Source of the DNA: Lachnospiraceae bacterium
GTDB lineage: Bacteria; Bacillota; Clostridia; Lachnospirales; Lachnospiraceae
Direction: 5' to 3'
Length of the DNA stretch: 64,000 nt
Assembly: GCA_017460885.1 (NCBI GenBank)
Contig: JAFUAB010000040.1
Coordinates: 1 to 64,000, forward strand
Shown here: positions 7,909 to 15,766 of the stretch, in pieces
How the letters are laid out: every line of letters begins with the position of its first letter
How positions within the stretch are numbered: the first letter of the stretch is position 1
The notes under the pieces: generated by a model
Seen by the model: only the letters and a program-made list of their open reading frames with translations
Database searches by the model: none
What the model was told of the DNA's origin: nothing
Position numbers and translations under genes: made by a program

Positions 7909-9426
7909 TTACTGTTCATCCTCCGAAGGATCCGCCGCAAGTGCCTCAGCCTGAACCTTCTGAACATCATCAAATAACGAAAGCATAGGCTCGATCCCGG
8001 TCTTTTTGTGAATGATACGATCAACATAGTTTCTGGTACATTCCATAACCTGAGGTGAAAGCACCAGCACGCCGATCAGGTTGGGGATCATCATAAGACC
8101 GTTAAAGGTATCGGAAATATCCCAGGCGAGCTGTGCCTCCATAACGGATCCGCCAAAAACAAGCAATACAAAGAATATTCTATAAGGCCACACTCCCTTT
8201 TCACCGAAAAGATACCTGATAGCGGTAGTTCCGTAATGTGACCATCCAAGCACTGTAGAATAAGCGAAAAGCAGGATCGCAATGGCGATAAATCCGGATC
8301 CGACCCTACCGAAGGCCTGTCCGAAAGCATAGCTCATCAGATTTGAGGAGCCGCCTATGGACTCAAGGATCGCTTCGTCAGCAACACCGTTTCCCAGATC
8401 AATGGCTCCGGAGGAGAGAAGTACGATCGCGGTCAGAGTACATACGATGATAGTATCCGCAAATACCTCAAAGATTCCCCACATACCCTGTCTTACAGGT
8501 TCTTTTACATTAGAGCTTGAATGAACCATAACCGAAGAACCGAGACCTGCTTCGTTGGAGAATACGCCTCGTTTGAAGCCCATTTTCATGGCCAGGGCAA
8601 GACCTGCTCCGAAGCCGCCTCCGGCAACTGCCTTAAGTGAAAAGGCTCCCTTGAAGATCGCAGCGAAGATAGCGGGGATCTTGGCAAAATGCATGATGAT
8701 TATTATTATGGCACCCAGGAAGTATATAATAACCATAAAGGGTACCAGACGCTCCGTAACCATGGCAACTCTTTTGAGGCCCCCTATAACCACCAGTCCG
8801 ACTGCCAGTACAAGGAATACGCCGACAGCGGGCTTGGGAATTCCGAATGCATTATTTACATTGGAAACCATTGAATTGACCTGGCTCATATTGCCGATCC
8901 CGAAGCTGGCCAGCAGACAGAAAATTGAGAAGAGTATTGCCAGTACTGCTCCGATCTGCTTGCAGTTCTTTTTGGCTCCGAGGCCGTCCCTCAGATAATA
9001 CATGGCGCCGCCGTGCCACTCTCCGTGCCCGTCCTTACGTCTGTACAGTATACCGAGCACGTTTTCGGAATAGTTGGTCATCATTCCGAAGAACGCAATG
9101 ATCCACATCCAGAATACGGCTCCGGGACCTCCCGTTGCTATGGCTCCTGCCACTCCAACTATATTACCGGTTCCGACCGTGGCAGCCAGAGCGGTACACA
9201 GTGACTGGAACTGGGAAATGGTTTTATCCTGGGTATGTCCCGTGACATGCTTATCTCTGAAAATGGCCCCCAGGGTGTTATGCCACCAGTGCCCCCAATG
9301 GGTAACCTGGAAAAACTTCGTCATTACAGTCATGATGATACCGGTACACCCCAGCAGTATCAGGGCCGGCCAGCCCCATACCAGGCCGTTGATGGTATCA
9401 TTGACTCTGGTGATTACGTCGATCAT
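7909..9426 (-). CDS. Alanine or glycine:cation symporter (AGCS family)
   Basis: A 505-residue inner-membrane transporter that couples uptake of small neutral amino acids to Na+ or H+. The AGCS features are clear: the N-terminal LVWGWPALILLGCTGIIMT helix, QFQSLCTALAATVGTGNIVG (about residues 80-100, the family signature), GPGAVFWMWI and GVFSNEAGLGSS. About eleven hydrophobic segments are visible. The start at 9426 is chosen because GAGGAGG lies 6 nt upstream; the codon 24 nt earlier has no such site. Single-gene unit with its own terminator. Substrate choice between alanine, glycine and glutamine is not readable from sequence. Confidence 0.93.
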   Translation of the reverse strand: MIDVITRVNDTINGLVWGWPALILLGCTGIIMTVMTKFFQVTHWGHWWHNTLGAIFRDKHVTGHTQDKTISQFQSLCTALAATVGTGNIVGVAGAIATGGPGAVFWMWIIAFFGMMTNYSENVLGILYRRKDGHGEWHGGAMYYLRDGLGAKKNCKQIGAVLAILFSIFCLLASFGIGNMSQVNSMVSNVNNAFGIPKPAVGVFLVLAVGLVVIGGLKRVAMVTERLVPFMVIIYFLGAIIIIIMHFAKIPAIFAAIFKGAFSLKAVAGGGFGAGLALAMKMGFKRGVFSNEAGLGSSVMVHSSSNVKEPVRQGMWGIFEVFADTIIVCTLTAIVLLSSGAIDLGNGVADEAILESIGGSSNLMSYAFGQAFGRVGSGFIAIAILLFAYSTVLGWSHYGTTAIRYLFGEKGVWPYRIFFVLLVFGGSVMEAQLAWDISDTFNGLMMIPNLIGVLVLSPQVMECTRNYVDRIIHKKTGIEPMLSLFDDVQKVQAEALAADPSEDEQ

Positions 9427-9572
9427 TGTTTCCTCCTCATTAACTACCACTCCTATGATCCGTTCAAATTGATTAATTCATGCTTCACGGATCCTCACAT
9501 CAAAAGACAGAGTACATCTGTCATAGACGTCTCTGTCCTACAGTAAAGTATGATAACACTAACAAAAGTGTT

Positions 9573-9601
9573 TCGTCAACTATGTATAAATATGGTATAC
9601 T
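9573..9601 (+). promoter_or_regulatory. Promoter of the microprotein-rubredoxin unit
   Basis: TCGTCA (9573-9578) and TATACT (9596-9601) are 17 nt apart and lie about 20 nt before the ribosome binding site of the 47-aa gene. Assigned by eye. Confidence 0.55.
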
Positions 9602-9622
9602 CATTCTAAGGGGGTGATTGAT

Positions 9623-9766
9623 ATGGGAATGACAAATAAGCAATTTCAGGGCTTTATTCGTCTGGCCATAGATAAGCTTAAGAAAGCTTTGGAAGTATCT
9701 GCTGATAATACGGAATTAAAGGAATTGCTCGACATCTTTCAATCTATGTTGGAAGACGGCGATTAA
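9623..9766 (+). CDS. 47-aa microprotein upstream of rubredoxin
   Basis: GGGGGTGA precedes an ATG that opens a 47-codon frame, MGMTNKQFQGFIRLAIDKLK and on, ending LEDGD. It is a charged amphipathic helical protein without signal or membrane segment. Promoter spacing and the 33-nt gap to rubredoxin indicate one transcript for both, ended by a strong terminator. It resembles the 41-aa product at 1506-1631. A start at the third codon (MTNKQF) is also possible. I do not know a named family or function. Confidence 0.65.
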   Translation: MGMTNKQFQGFIRLAIDKLKKALEVSADNTELKELLDIFQSMLEDGD

Positions 9767-9799
9767 ATCATACTAAATGTTTTAAGGAGGAACACAACT

Positions 9800-9964
9800 A
9801 TGGACAAATATTTCTGCAATCCCTGTGGTTACACCTATGATCCCGAAAAGGGCGATCCCGAGCACGGAATTGCTCCCGGCACCGCTTTTGAGGATCTTCC
9901 CGATGACTGGGTTTGCCCTAACTGCGGCATCACCAAGGATATGTTCATGAAAGTCATCGAATAA
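9800..9964 (+). CDS. Rubredoxin
   Basis: A 54-residue one-iron electron carrier. The two CxxC knuckles are visible: FCNPCGY near residue 6 and VCPNCG near residue 39, together holding the Fe(SCys)4 centre, with the typical YDPEKGDP and PDDWVCP stretches. AAGGAGG lies 10 nt before the ATG. It shares a transcript with the preceding microprotein gene. Likely partners are the flavodiiron protein at 13207-14367 and similar oxygen- or NO-reducing enzymes; that link is inference from the known physiology of clostridial rubredoxins. Confidence 0.97.
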   Translation: MDKYFCNPCGYTYDPEKGDPEHGIAPGTAFEDLPDDWVCPNCGITKDMFMKVIE

Positions 9965-9977
9965 CGTCAGCATCAAG

Positions 9978-10012
9978 GGTACGCATCGCAACCGGCGATG
10001 CGTACCTTTCTT
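9978..10012 (+). terminator. Terminator of the rubredoxin transcript
   Basis: GGTACGCATCGC pairs perfectly with GCGATGCGTACC around a 5-nt loop and is followed by TTTCTT, 13 nt after the rubredoxin stop. Confidence 0.9.
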
Positions 10013-10084
10013 ATCGCAGAGCTGACGACGACATTGCCATTGTCAATATTCCATACCAATCTTATAGGAAAGGATTCCTGCATT

Positions 10085-10888
10085 ATGAATGACAGATACC
10101 TGCACAACATAGTCCTGTACGTTTCGGACCCGGAAGTGGTCACGGAATTTACCACGAATTGCTCTCCGGATGTTGCCGGCATGATCCGCATCAAGGGCAA
10201 TTATCCCGATGCGCTCTACGTCTGCGACTCGGAGGAAGTAGCCTCCACGCTGCTGACGCTGGGGTTTCCGGTCTGCGCCCTCCTCCATCCGGGCAACGAC
10301 AGCCTGCGGTTCGACGGCGTCGGGTATGTGATCGAGAATCCGTCCATGATCTCGGCCGATGACTACGAGCGCATATACAGACGTCTCGCCGGGATTCCCT
10401 GGGACATACTGGAGACCGACAGACTGCTGCTGCGTGAAACCACGATCAACGACCTGGACCGTCTGTATGAACTGTACGACGACCCGGAGATACGTAACTT
10501 CATCGAACCTCTTTTTGAGCGGACGGAAGAAAAGGATTATCAGCAGAACTACATCGACAAGATCTACGGTTTCTTTAACATAGGCATCTGGTCCATGATC
10601 CGCAAGAGTGACAACCTGATGATCGGGCGTGCAGGCATAGAGTACACCGACACTGCCGGAGTGGCCGAGCTGGGATTTCTGGTGGGCGATGGGTTCCGCC
10701 GACAGGAATATGCTTACGAAGCCACTTCCGCCATTATCAGATATGCATCTCAGATAGAAGACATAGACACGGTCCGCGCCAGGATCAGGCTGGATAATGA
10801 GCCGTCTCGGAGACTCTGTGAAAAACTTGGAATGCATTCCACCAGGGAATTAAACGACAATCTCGTGGAATGGGTGATCGGGGTCTGA
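10085..10888 (+). CDS. GNAT-family acetyltransferase with an extra N-terminal domain
   Basis: A 267-residue protein. Residues about 108-267 form a GNAT domain of the RimJ/RimL kind: LETDRLLLRETTINDLDRL at its start, ELGFLVGDGFRRQEYAYEA as the acetyl-CoA loop, and DNEPSRRLCEKLGMHSTREL at the end. The loop reads RRQEYA where R/QxxGxG/A is usual, so a glycine is replaced. Residues 1-105 form a separate domain with a DSEEVASTLLTLGFPVCALLHPGND stretch that I cannot name. The start at 10085 is preferred because AAAGGA is upstream and the longer frame runs into the preceding terminator. Substrate unknown. Confidence 0.8.
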   Translation: MNDRYLHNIVLYVSDPEVVTEFTTNCSPDVAGMIRIKGNYPDALYVCDSEEVASTLLTLGFPVCALLHPGNDSLRFDGVGYVIENPSMISADDYERIYRRLAGIPWDILETDRLLLRETTINDLDRLYELYDDPEIRNFIEPLFERTEEKDYQQNYIDKIYGFFNIGIWSMIRKSDNLMIGRAGIEYTDTAGVAELGFLVGDGFRRQEYAYEATSAIIRYASQIEDIDTVRARIRLDNEPSRRLCEKLGMHSTRELNDNLVEWVIGV

Positions 10889-10950
10889 TAATCCTCAGGT
10901 TGGAAATAAAGTCCCTGTAATGTATGTGAAATTGCCCTATAAAAGGGAGG

Positions 10951-10979
10951 ATGCCAGGTAACCTTCGGTCACCTGGCAT
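10951..10979 (+). terminator. Terminator of the GNAT gene
   Basis: ATGCCAGGT pairs with ACCTGGCAT around AACCTTCGGTC, with extra inner pairing; TTTATT follows. It lies 62 nt past the stop. Confidence 0.75.
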
Positions 10980-11249
10980 TTATTATGAAAAAGTTTTATT
11001 TAACCACTTGAAAATTACTAAGTTGTTTTGTTTACAATATTTATTCTATAGGGAAGTTTTGGCGAAAAAATGTTTACGAATTGAACATGTTTTAAATTAA
11101 ATATGAACAATTTGTAAATTCGGCCTGCTCGTACATGGTTCTGTTCTCGCTGCTATGACGACGGCAGATACGTCGAGCCTGCCCTGTATGCTGACCGAAT
11201 CGTCTATGAGATAGTTTTTTAGCCTTTTAAAAAGATTCAATCCTACAAA
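10980..11249. other. 270-nt AT-rich region with no supported gene
   Basis: Lies between two terminators of converging genes. The left half is strongly AT-rich; the right half has normal composition but no frame with a ribosome binding site. A 47-codon frame on the minus strand (TTG start near 11240) exists but has no start signal of its own. It may be a decayed gene. Confidence 0.4.
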
Positions 11250-11281
11250 AAGGCATGACCGGAAAACTCCGGCCATGCCTT
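11250..11281 (-). terminator. Distal terminator of the aldolase transcript
   Basis: On the minus strand AAGGCATGGCCGGA pairs with TCCGGTCATGCCTT (one mismatch) around GTTT and is followed by TTTTTGT. It lies about 170 nt beyond the fba stop, after the tandem 71-bp repeats. Confidence 0.8.
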
Positions 11282-11310
11282 AAAATCTATGACTAGCTTT
11301 GCTGATCACA

Positions 11311-11452
11311 GCCTGCGCGAGGTCCCCCACGAGCGCGGCGTCAGTTCACGAAGTGAACGGGTGATTGGCTCTGCCAATCACGCCTGCGCGAGGTCCCCCA
11401 CGAGCGCGGCGTCAGTTCACGAAGTGAACGGGTGATTGGCTCTGCCAATCAC
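11311..11452. repeat. Two tandem 71-bp repeats abutting the fba stop
   Basis: The units 11311-11381 and 11382-11452 are identical by eye, and a degraded partial copy precedes them (from about 11296). Each holds two perfect palindromes: GTTCAC/GTGAAC with a GAA loop, and GTGATTGGC/GCCAATCAC with a TCT loop. The last palindrome covers the stop codon of the aldolase gene, so the gene's final codons lie in the repeat. All copies fall in the 3' untranslated part of the fba transcript. Confidence 0.9.
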
Positions 11453-12417
11453 GCCTTGCCATCAGAACCAAGTACATATTTGATCTTGTGAGCAACCATG
11501 TCCTTAACTGCCTGACGGGCGGGCTTTAAGTACTGACGGGGATCGAAGTGATCCGGATGCTCATCGAAATACTTACGGATATTACCGGTCATAGCCAGAC
11601 GGATGTCGGAGTCGATGTTGATCTTGCAGACTGCCAGCTTGGCTGCCTGACGAAGCTGCTCCTCCGGAATGCCCACTGCATCGGGCATCTTGCCGCCATG
11701 CTCGTTAACCATCTTAACGAATTCCTGAGGAACCGAAGATGAACCGTGCAGAACGATCGGGAATCCGGGCAGTCTCTTGATGCACTCCTCAAGCACGTCG
11801 AAACGGAGCGGAGGGGGAACAAGGATGCCGTCTGCATTCCTGGTGCACTGCTCGGGAGTGAACTTGTATGCGCCATGAGAAGTACCGATGGCGATGGCCA
11901 GGGAATCGCATCCGGTCTTGTCTACGAATTCCTCAACCTCTTCGGGACGGGTATAGGACTCATGTCCTGCCTCTACGACTACCTCATCCTCGATGCCTGC
12001 CAGGGTACCAAGCTCAGCCTCTACTACCACGCCGTTAGCATGAGCGTATTCAACTACCTGCTTGGTCAGGGCTATATTGTCCTCAAAGGACTTGGAGGAA
12101 GCATCGATCATGACGGAGGTGAATCCGCCGTCGATACATGACTTACACAGCTCAAAGGTATCACCGTGATCCAGGTGAAGAGCTATCGGGATCTCGGGAT
12201 TCTCCTCTACGGCTGCCTCTACCAGCTTAACCAGATAAGTGTGGTTGGCGTATGCCCTGGCGCCCTTGGAAACCTGCAGGATGACGGGGCTCTTCAGCTC
12301 GCCTGCTGCCTCGGTGATGCCCTGTACGATCTCCATGTTGTTGACGTTGAAAGCACCTACGGCATATCCGCCGTCATAAGCTTTCTTAAACATTTCGGTT
12401 GTTGTAACTAATGCCAT
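11449..12417 (-). CDS. fba: Class II fructose-bisphosphate aldolase
   Basis: Cleaves fructose-1,6-bisphosphate into dihydroxyacetone phosphate and glyceraldehyde-3-phosphate in glycolysis; zinc-dependent. The 322-residue protein shows class II features: AFNVNNMEIVQG near residue 21, ALHLDHGD with metal-binding His and the catalytic Asp near residue 84, AELGTLAGIEDE, FTPEQ, LHGSSSVP and KINIDSDIRLA. The start at 12417 (MALVTT) is chosen because AGGAGGG lies 6 nt upstream; the frame is open 93 nt further but without homology. A TATAAT-like -10 box is at 12516-12521 (minus). The gene ends inside a tandem repeat and its transcript has a terminator 170 nt downstream. Confidence 0.96.
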   Translation of the reverse strand: MALVTTTEMFKKAYDGGYAVGAFNVNNMEIVQGITEAAGELKSPVILQVSKGARAYANHTYLVKLVEAAVEENPEIPIALHLDHGDTFELCKSCIDGGFTSVMIDASSKSFEDNIALTKQVVEYAHANGVVVEAELGTLAGIEDEVVVEAGHESYTRPEEVEEFVDKTGCDSLAIAIGTSHGAYKFTPEQCTRNADGILVPPPLRFDVLEECIKRLPGFPIVLHGSSSVPQEFVKMVNEHGGKMPDAVGIPEEQLRQAAKLAVCKINIDSDIRLAMTGNIRKYFDEHPDHFDPRQYLKPARQAVKDMVAHKIKYVLGSDGKA

Positions 12418-12661
12418 GTTTTTCCCTCCTAAAAGATATATTTGGTACGCATCCATGTCCAAACCATGGATTGTTCGGTATCCGACCGCGGGCGCTAAAC
12501 ACACCCGCAAGCCTCATTATATCATTTAAGGCAGACTAATTAAAGATAAACTTTTTTAAGAACCAAATGCTGAACCCTTGTTCCGTCGCTTATCTATGGA
12601 AATTCACTACACCGTTTATGATCTCAGGCAGGATATTGATGCATTTTACAAGGCATTTGCT

Positions 12662-13210
12662 TCACTGTCGAATGGAGGATTTGATCGGATGATCTAGGAT
12701 GCGCCTCATCCGCTCGTCGGCGACGTGCCAGACCCTGGCGCGGGGCCAGGGCAGGTCTGAGACGTAGTCACGGTCTGCGGGATCGAGCGGGCTTAAGCGC
12801 TCGAGAAATGCGGCCTCGTCACGGGCCCTTTGGATGCCGAAGTCACATGGAACGTATGAAACCGGCTCCTTCGGATCAGAGCCCCTTTCCCGTCCCGTGG
12901 GGAGAGCAGGGTCACCCACGATGGGCTCCTCCACCCTGCGGAAGCTGGTCCTGCCGTAGGCACCCGTCTCCTTTACGTAGGTGACTTTGGTGCGCGGCTG
13001 ATCACCGGATGGCTCCTCCAGCAGGATCCGTCCGGTGTCAACGTAGTATTTCCACAATATGTCGCGGATCTGATCGCGGCTCAGGGGATAATCCAGGGAT
13101 TCCCGGATCCTGTCCACGTTGTATCCCATGTCGGCCATGTGCCTCACGGCGCCTCCGCCCGCGAACTCCACGGTCATGTTCTGCAATGCCTTATTAAATG
13201 TGTCACTCAT
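12662..13210 (-). CDS. 182-aa protein of unknown function coupled to the flavodiiron protein
   Basis: Its ATG overlaps the stop codon of the flavodiiron gene (ATGA), so the two are translationally coupled. The soluble product starts MSDTFNKALQNMTVEFAGGG and contains RHMADMGYNVDRIRESLDYP and LWKYYVDTGRI, a helical N-terminal half that looks like a small binding domain, then a middle rich in Pro, Arg and Glu, and WPRARVWHVADERMRRILD at the end. There is one cysteine (YVPCDFG), so no iron-sulfur centre is likely. I do not recognise a family. Its coupling suggests a part in oxygen or NO defence or in assembly of the enzyme, as inference only. Confidence 0.75.
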   Translation of the reverse strand: MSDTFNKALQNMTVEFAGGGAVRHMADMGYNVDRIRESLDYPLSRDQIRDILWKYYVDTGRILLEEPSGDQPRTKVTYVKETGAYGRTSFRRVEEPIVGDPALPTGRERGSDPKEPVSYVPCDFGIQRARDEAAFLERLSPLDPADRDYVSDLPWPRARVWHVADERMRRILDHPIKSSIRQ

Positions 13211-14367
13211 GGATTCTTATTGAGCAGCCCTGCCAGTGCGTCCAGCTCTTTTTTGTTTTCTGCGGACATCGTGGTCTTTATCGTGATGACGTCGCCCACG
13301 TACTCTATGTTCTGCAGGGGTTCCAGTATCGCTGACATACATTTGGCGGCGGAAGGCGCCCACGTGCCGTTCTGTACCAGCGCAACGCGTCGGTTTTTGT
13401 ATGCCTTTGCTGCCAGATGCCTCAGGAAATCATCCATCGGCGGAAAGAGTCCAGCGTCATAGGACGAGGACATGAGGACCATTCTGTCGTATCTGAATGC
13501 GTCCTCGACGGCTTCGGCCACGTCACTCCTGCACACGTCGGTGAGGACCACCTTTTCAACGCCTGCTTCCTTAAGCTTATTCTCCAGGTATCCGGCTGCT
13601 TCCATGGTGTTGCCGTGTATGGACGCACACGCGATAAACACGCCCTCGTCCTCAGGTTCGTACCTGCTCCAGGTATCGTACAGTCCCACGTAATAATCCA
13701 GGTTATCCTTAAGCACCGGTCCATGAAGCGGAGCGATCACGGATATGTCCAGCGCCGAAGCCTTTTCCAGCAGCTTCTGGACCATGGCTCCGTATTTGCC
13801 CACTATGTTGAAATAGTATCTGCGGGCTTCGCAGGCCCAGTCATCCGTATCCGTCTCGGTTCCGAACTTGCCGAATGCGTCCGCGGCAAAAAGCACTCCC
13901 TCCGACGTCTCGAAGCTCAGCATGACCTCCGGCCAGTGAACCATGGGCGCCATGATGAACCTAAGCACATGGGTTCCGAGCTTAAGCTCGCTGCCCTCAG
14001 CCACGGTCTCATACGCTGCGCTCAGATCCTCATCAAAAAACTGCGGCAGCAGCTGAAAGGTCTTGGCATTTCCAACCAGCTTCATGTCGGGATATTTCTC
14101 ATGCAGCCTGAGTATACCTGCGGAATGATCCGGTTCAAGATGATGGATCACGAGATAGTCGGGCTTCCGGCCATCAAGGGTCTTTTCCACGTTTCCGAGC
14201 CATTCATCCACCGCACGCCTGTCTACCGTATCCATTATGGCGATCCTGTCATCGAGGATCACGTAGGAATTGTAGAGCATTCCGCTCTGCATCTCATACT
14301 GACTCTCAAAAAGGTCTATCGTGGGATCAGCCACGCCCACGTACTTTATGTTTTCACTTACATTCAT
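13207..14367 (-). CDS. Flavodiiron protein (A-type flavoprotein, FprA-like)
   Basis: Reduces O2 to water or NO to N2O in the cytoplasm with electrons from rubredoxin. The 386-residue protein has an N-terminal metallo-beta-lactamase-like domain with the diiron ligands His76, Glu78, Asp80 and His81 in HHLEPDH, further ligands in MVHWPEV, LFAADAFG and APLHGPV, and a C-terminal flavodoxin domain (about 250-386) with CASIHGNTMEAA as the FMN phosphate loop and SSSYDAGLFPPMDDF. Length fits. GGAGG precedes the ATG. Electron donors encoded in the window are rubredoxin (9800) and the flavin reductase-rubredoxin (59548). Confidence 0.95.
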   Translation of the reverse strand: MNVSENIKYVGVADPTIDLFESQYEMQSGMLYNSYVILDDRIAIMDTVDRRAVDEWLGNVEKTLDGRKPDYLVIHHLEPDHSAGILRLHEKYPDMKLVGNAKTFQLLPQFFDEDLSAAYETVAEGSELKLGTHVLRFIMAPMVHWPEVMLSFETSEGVLFAADAFGKFGTETDTDDWACEARRYYFNIVGKYGAMVQKLLEKASALDISVIAPLHGPVLKDNLDYYVGLYDTWSRYEPEDEGVFIACASIHGNTMEAAGYLENKLKEAGVEKVVLTDVCRSDVAEAVEDAFRYDRMVLMSSSYDAGLFPPMDDFLRHLAAKAYKNRRVALVQNGTWAPSAAKCMSAILEPLQNIEYVGDVITIKTTMSAENKKELDALAGLLNKNP

Positions 14368-14410
14368 CTGTTCAAGTCCTCCCTTTGATGATCAACCTTA
14401 TCCTATATTG

Positions 14411-14492
14411 TACCATGGATGGGACAAGGCGTGTATAGAAATACATGGATGTATTTCTACGCCCAGGTACCATGGATGGGACAGGGCGTGTA
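14411..14492. repeat. Direct repeats and hairpin containing CATGGAT
   Basis: Two 25-bp direct repeats (14411-14435 and 14468-14492, one mismatch, period 57) begin TACCATGGATGGGACA. Between them 14436-14459 is a hairpin with arms TAGAAATACA/TGTATTTCTA and a TGGA loop. The block lies between the divergent flavodiiron and lipid kinase genes. Similar CATGGAT hairpins occur at 12449-12473 and at 35164-35213. Confidence 0.8.
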
Positions 14493-14496
14493 GTTA

Positions 14497-14525
14497 TTGC
14501 CATGGATTTTGACGTGGTTTATACT
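14497..14525 (+). promoter_or_regulatory. Promoter of the lipid kinase gene
   Basis: TTGCCA (14497-14502) and TATACT (14520-14525) are 17 nt apart and lie just 22 nt before the ATG, giving a short leader. Assigned by eye. Confidence 0.5.
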
Positions 14526-14547
14526 ATGTATGAGGACATGAAAGAAT

Positions 14548-15450
14548 ATGAAAACAAGTAACAGACTATTATTTATATATAATCCGCATTCAGGCAAGGC
14601 ACAGATCCGCTCCAATCTGCTTGACATCATTGACATATTCGTCAAGGCCGGTTATGAGGTGACGGCATACCCGACACAGAGCAGCGGTGATGCCGCTATG
14701 GCCGTAATGAACCGTTCGGAAGGTTATAAGCTGATCGCATGCTCTGGCGGTGACGGCACGCTGGACGAGGTGGTTTCGGGTATGATGGACAGCCATGACA
14801 AGCTGCCGGTGCTGTACATTCCTGCCGGAAGCACCAATGATTTCGCACGGTCGCTTAAGATACCGGCCAGAATGCAGTCAGCCGCAGCCCTCATTACAGA
14901 TGGACACCTGGTCCCGATCGACGTGGGATCACTTAATAACAGCTACTATACCTATGTGGCAGCCTTCGGCCTGTTCACCGAGGTTACATATACCACGCCG
15001 CAGATCAACAAGAATACGCTGGGGCATACCGCTTATATTCTGGAGGCCATCAAAAATCTTGCCACTATCCGCACCTATCGCATGAAAGTCAAATGGGAAG
15101 AGGGCGAACTGGAAGATGAATTTCTTTACGGAATGGTGACCAATTCCATATCCGTCGGCGGATTCACCGGCATCACGGGACATCACGTCTTTCTCGATGA
15201 CGGATACCACGAAGTGACGCTGATCCGCAATCCCACGAATCCCGTGGAACTGGGCGACACCGTCAGAGCTATGCTTGACAAAAGCCTGGACTCCGACAAT
15301 ATCATTACTTTTAAAAGCAGACATTTGGTTTTGGAATCAGACGCCCCGGTCAGCTGGACCAGGGACGGTGAATTCGGCGGTGAACACACTACCGTTGATA
15401 TCAGCGTTCACCCGGGAGCAATAGACATAATGGTTCCCGAAAATAATTGA
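14548..15450 (+). CDS. Diacylglycerol/lipid kinase family protein (DgkB/YegS-like)
   Basis: A 300-residue kinase of the DAGK-catalytic family, which phosphorylates membrane lipids such as diacylglycerol. Visible motifs are FIYNPHSGK at residues 9-17 (nucleotide binding), ACSGGDGTLDEVV around 69-81 (the family glycine loop) and PAGSTNDFARSL near 93, then the C-terminal beta-sandwich. No membrane segment is present, as in DgkB. It stands alone on the plus strand between divergent flavodiiron and convergent crh genes, with its own promoter. Whether the substrate is diacylglycerol or another lipid cannot be told. Confidence 0.9.
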   Translation: MKTSNRLLFIYNPHSGKAQIRSNLLDIIDIFVKAGYEVTAYPTQSSGDAAMAVMNRSEGYKLIACSGGDGTLDEVVSGMMDSHDKLPVLYIPAGSTNDFARSLKIPARMQSAAALITDGHLVPIDVGSLNNSYYTYVAAFGLFTEVTYTTPQINKNTLGHTAYILEAIKNLATIRTYRMKVKWEEGELEDEFLYGMVTNSISVGGFTGITGHHVFLDDGYHEVTLIRNPTNPVELGDTVRAMLDKSLDSDNIITFKSRHLVLESDAPVSWTRDGEFGGEHTTVDISVHPGAIDIMVPENN

Positions 15451-15474
15451 TCTGTTTAGACTATTTCAAGGCAT

Positions 15475-15493
15475 TCCGGATAAGATATCCGGA
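15475..15493. terminator. Convergent hairpin between lipid kinase and crh-like gene
   Basis: TCCGGATA and TATCCGGA pair perfectly around AGA. It sits between two converging stop codons 46 nt apart. The T-run is poor, so termination strength is uncertain. Confidence 0.55.
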
Positions 15494-15496
15494 TCA

Positions 15497-15754
15497 TCAA
15501 TCCCCGAGCAGATATTTCTCGATCTCGCTAACCGCGGTTTCCTCATCCTCGCCATCTGCACTGATGATGACCTTATCTCCTGCATCCACACCGAGGCTCA
15601 TCATACCCATGATACTCTTGGCGTTGACCTTACGTCCGCCATCAGCTTCAATGTAGATCTTAGCATCAAACTGACTTGCTTTTTGCACAAGCAAAGCTAT
15701 CGGCGTAGCTTCGAGCCCGCCTTCCAATTTGATCTCAATCTCTCTCTTAGTCAT
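15497..15754 (-). CDS. crh: HPr-like protein lacking the phosphorylatable His (Crh-type)
   Basis: An 85-residue HPr fold protein. HPr carries phosphate on His15 in the motif GLHARPA; here the motif reads GLEATPI, with Glu15 for His and Thr17 for Arg, so it cannot serve as a PTS phosphocarrier. The regulatory serine motif is intact: VNAKSIMGMMSLG, with Ser47 matching Ser46 of HPr. That combination is the definition of Crh in Bacillus, which has Gln at position 15 and is a cofactor of CcpA after HprK phosphorylation. It is the last gene of the block after whiA, as in Bacillus, and HprK is encoded upstream. The name crh is given by analogy; AGGAG lies before the ATG. Confidence 0.85.
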   Translation of the reverse strand: MTKREIEIKLEGGLEATPIALLVQKASQFDAKIYIEADGGRKVNAKSIMGMMSLGVDAGDKVIISADGEDEETAVSEIEKYLLGD

Positions 15755-15766
15755 TTTCTACTCCTC

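Noticed and set aside
11100..11242. 47-codon frame on the minus strand (TTG start)
   Set aside because: Begins right after the aldolase terminator with no promoter or good ribosome binding site; possibly a decayed gene but not supported.
11311..11452. CRISPR-like array
   Set aside because: Repeats are directly adjacent with no spacers and contain palindromes; a tandem repeat, not CRISPR.
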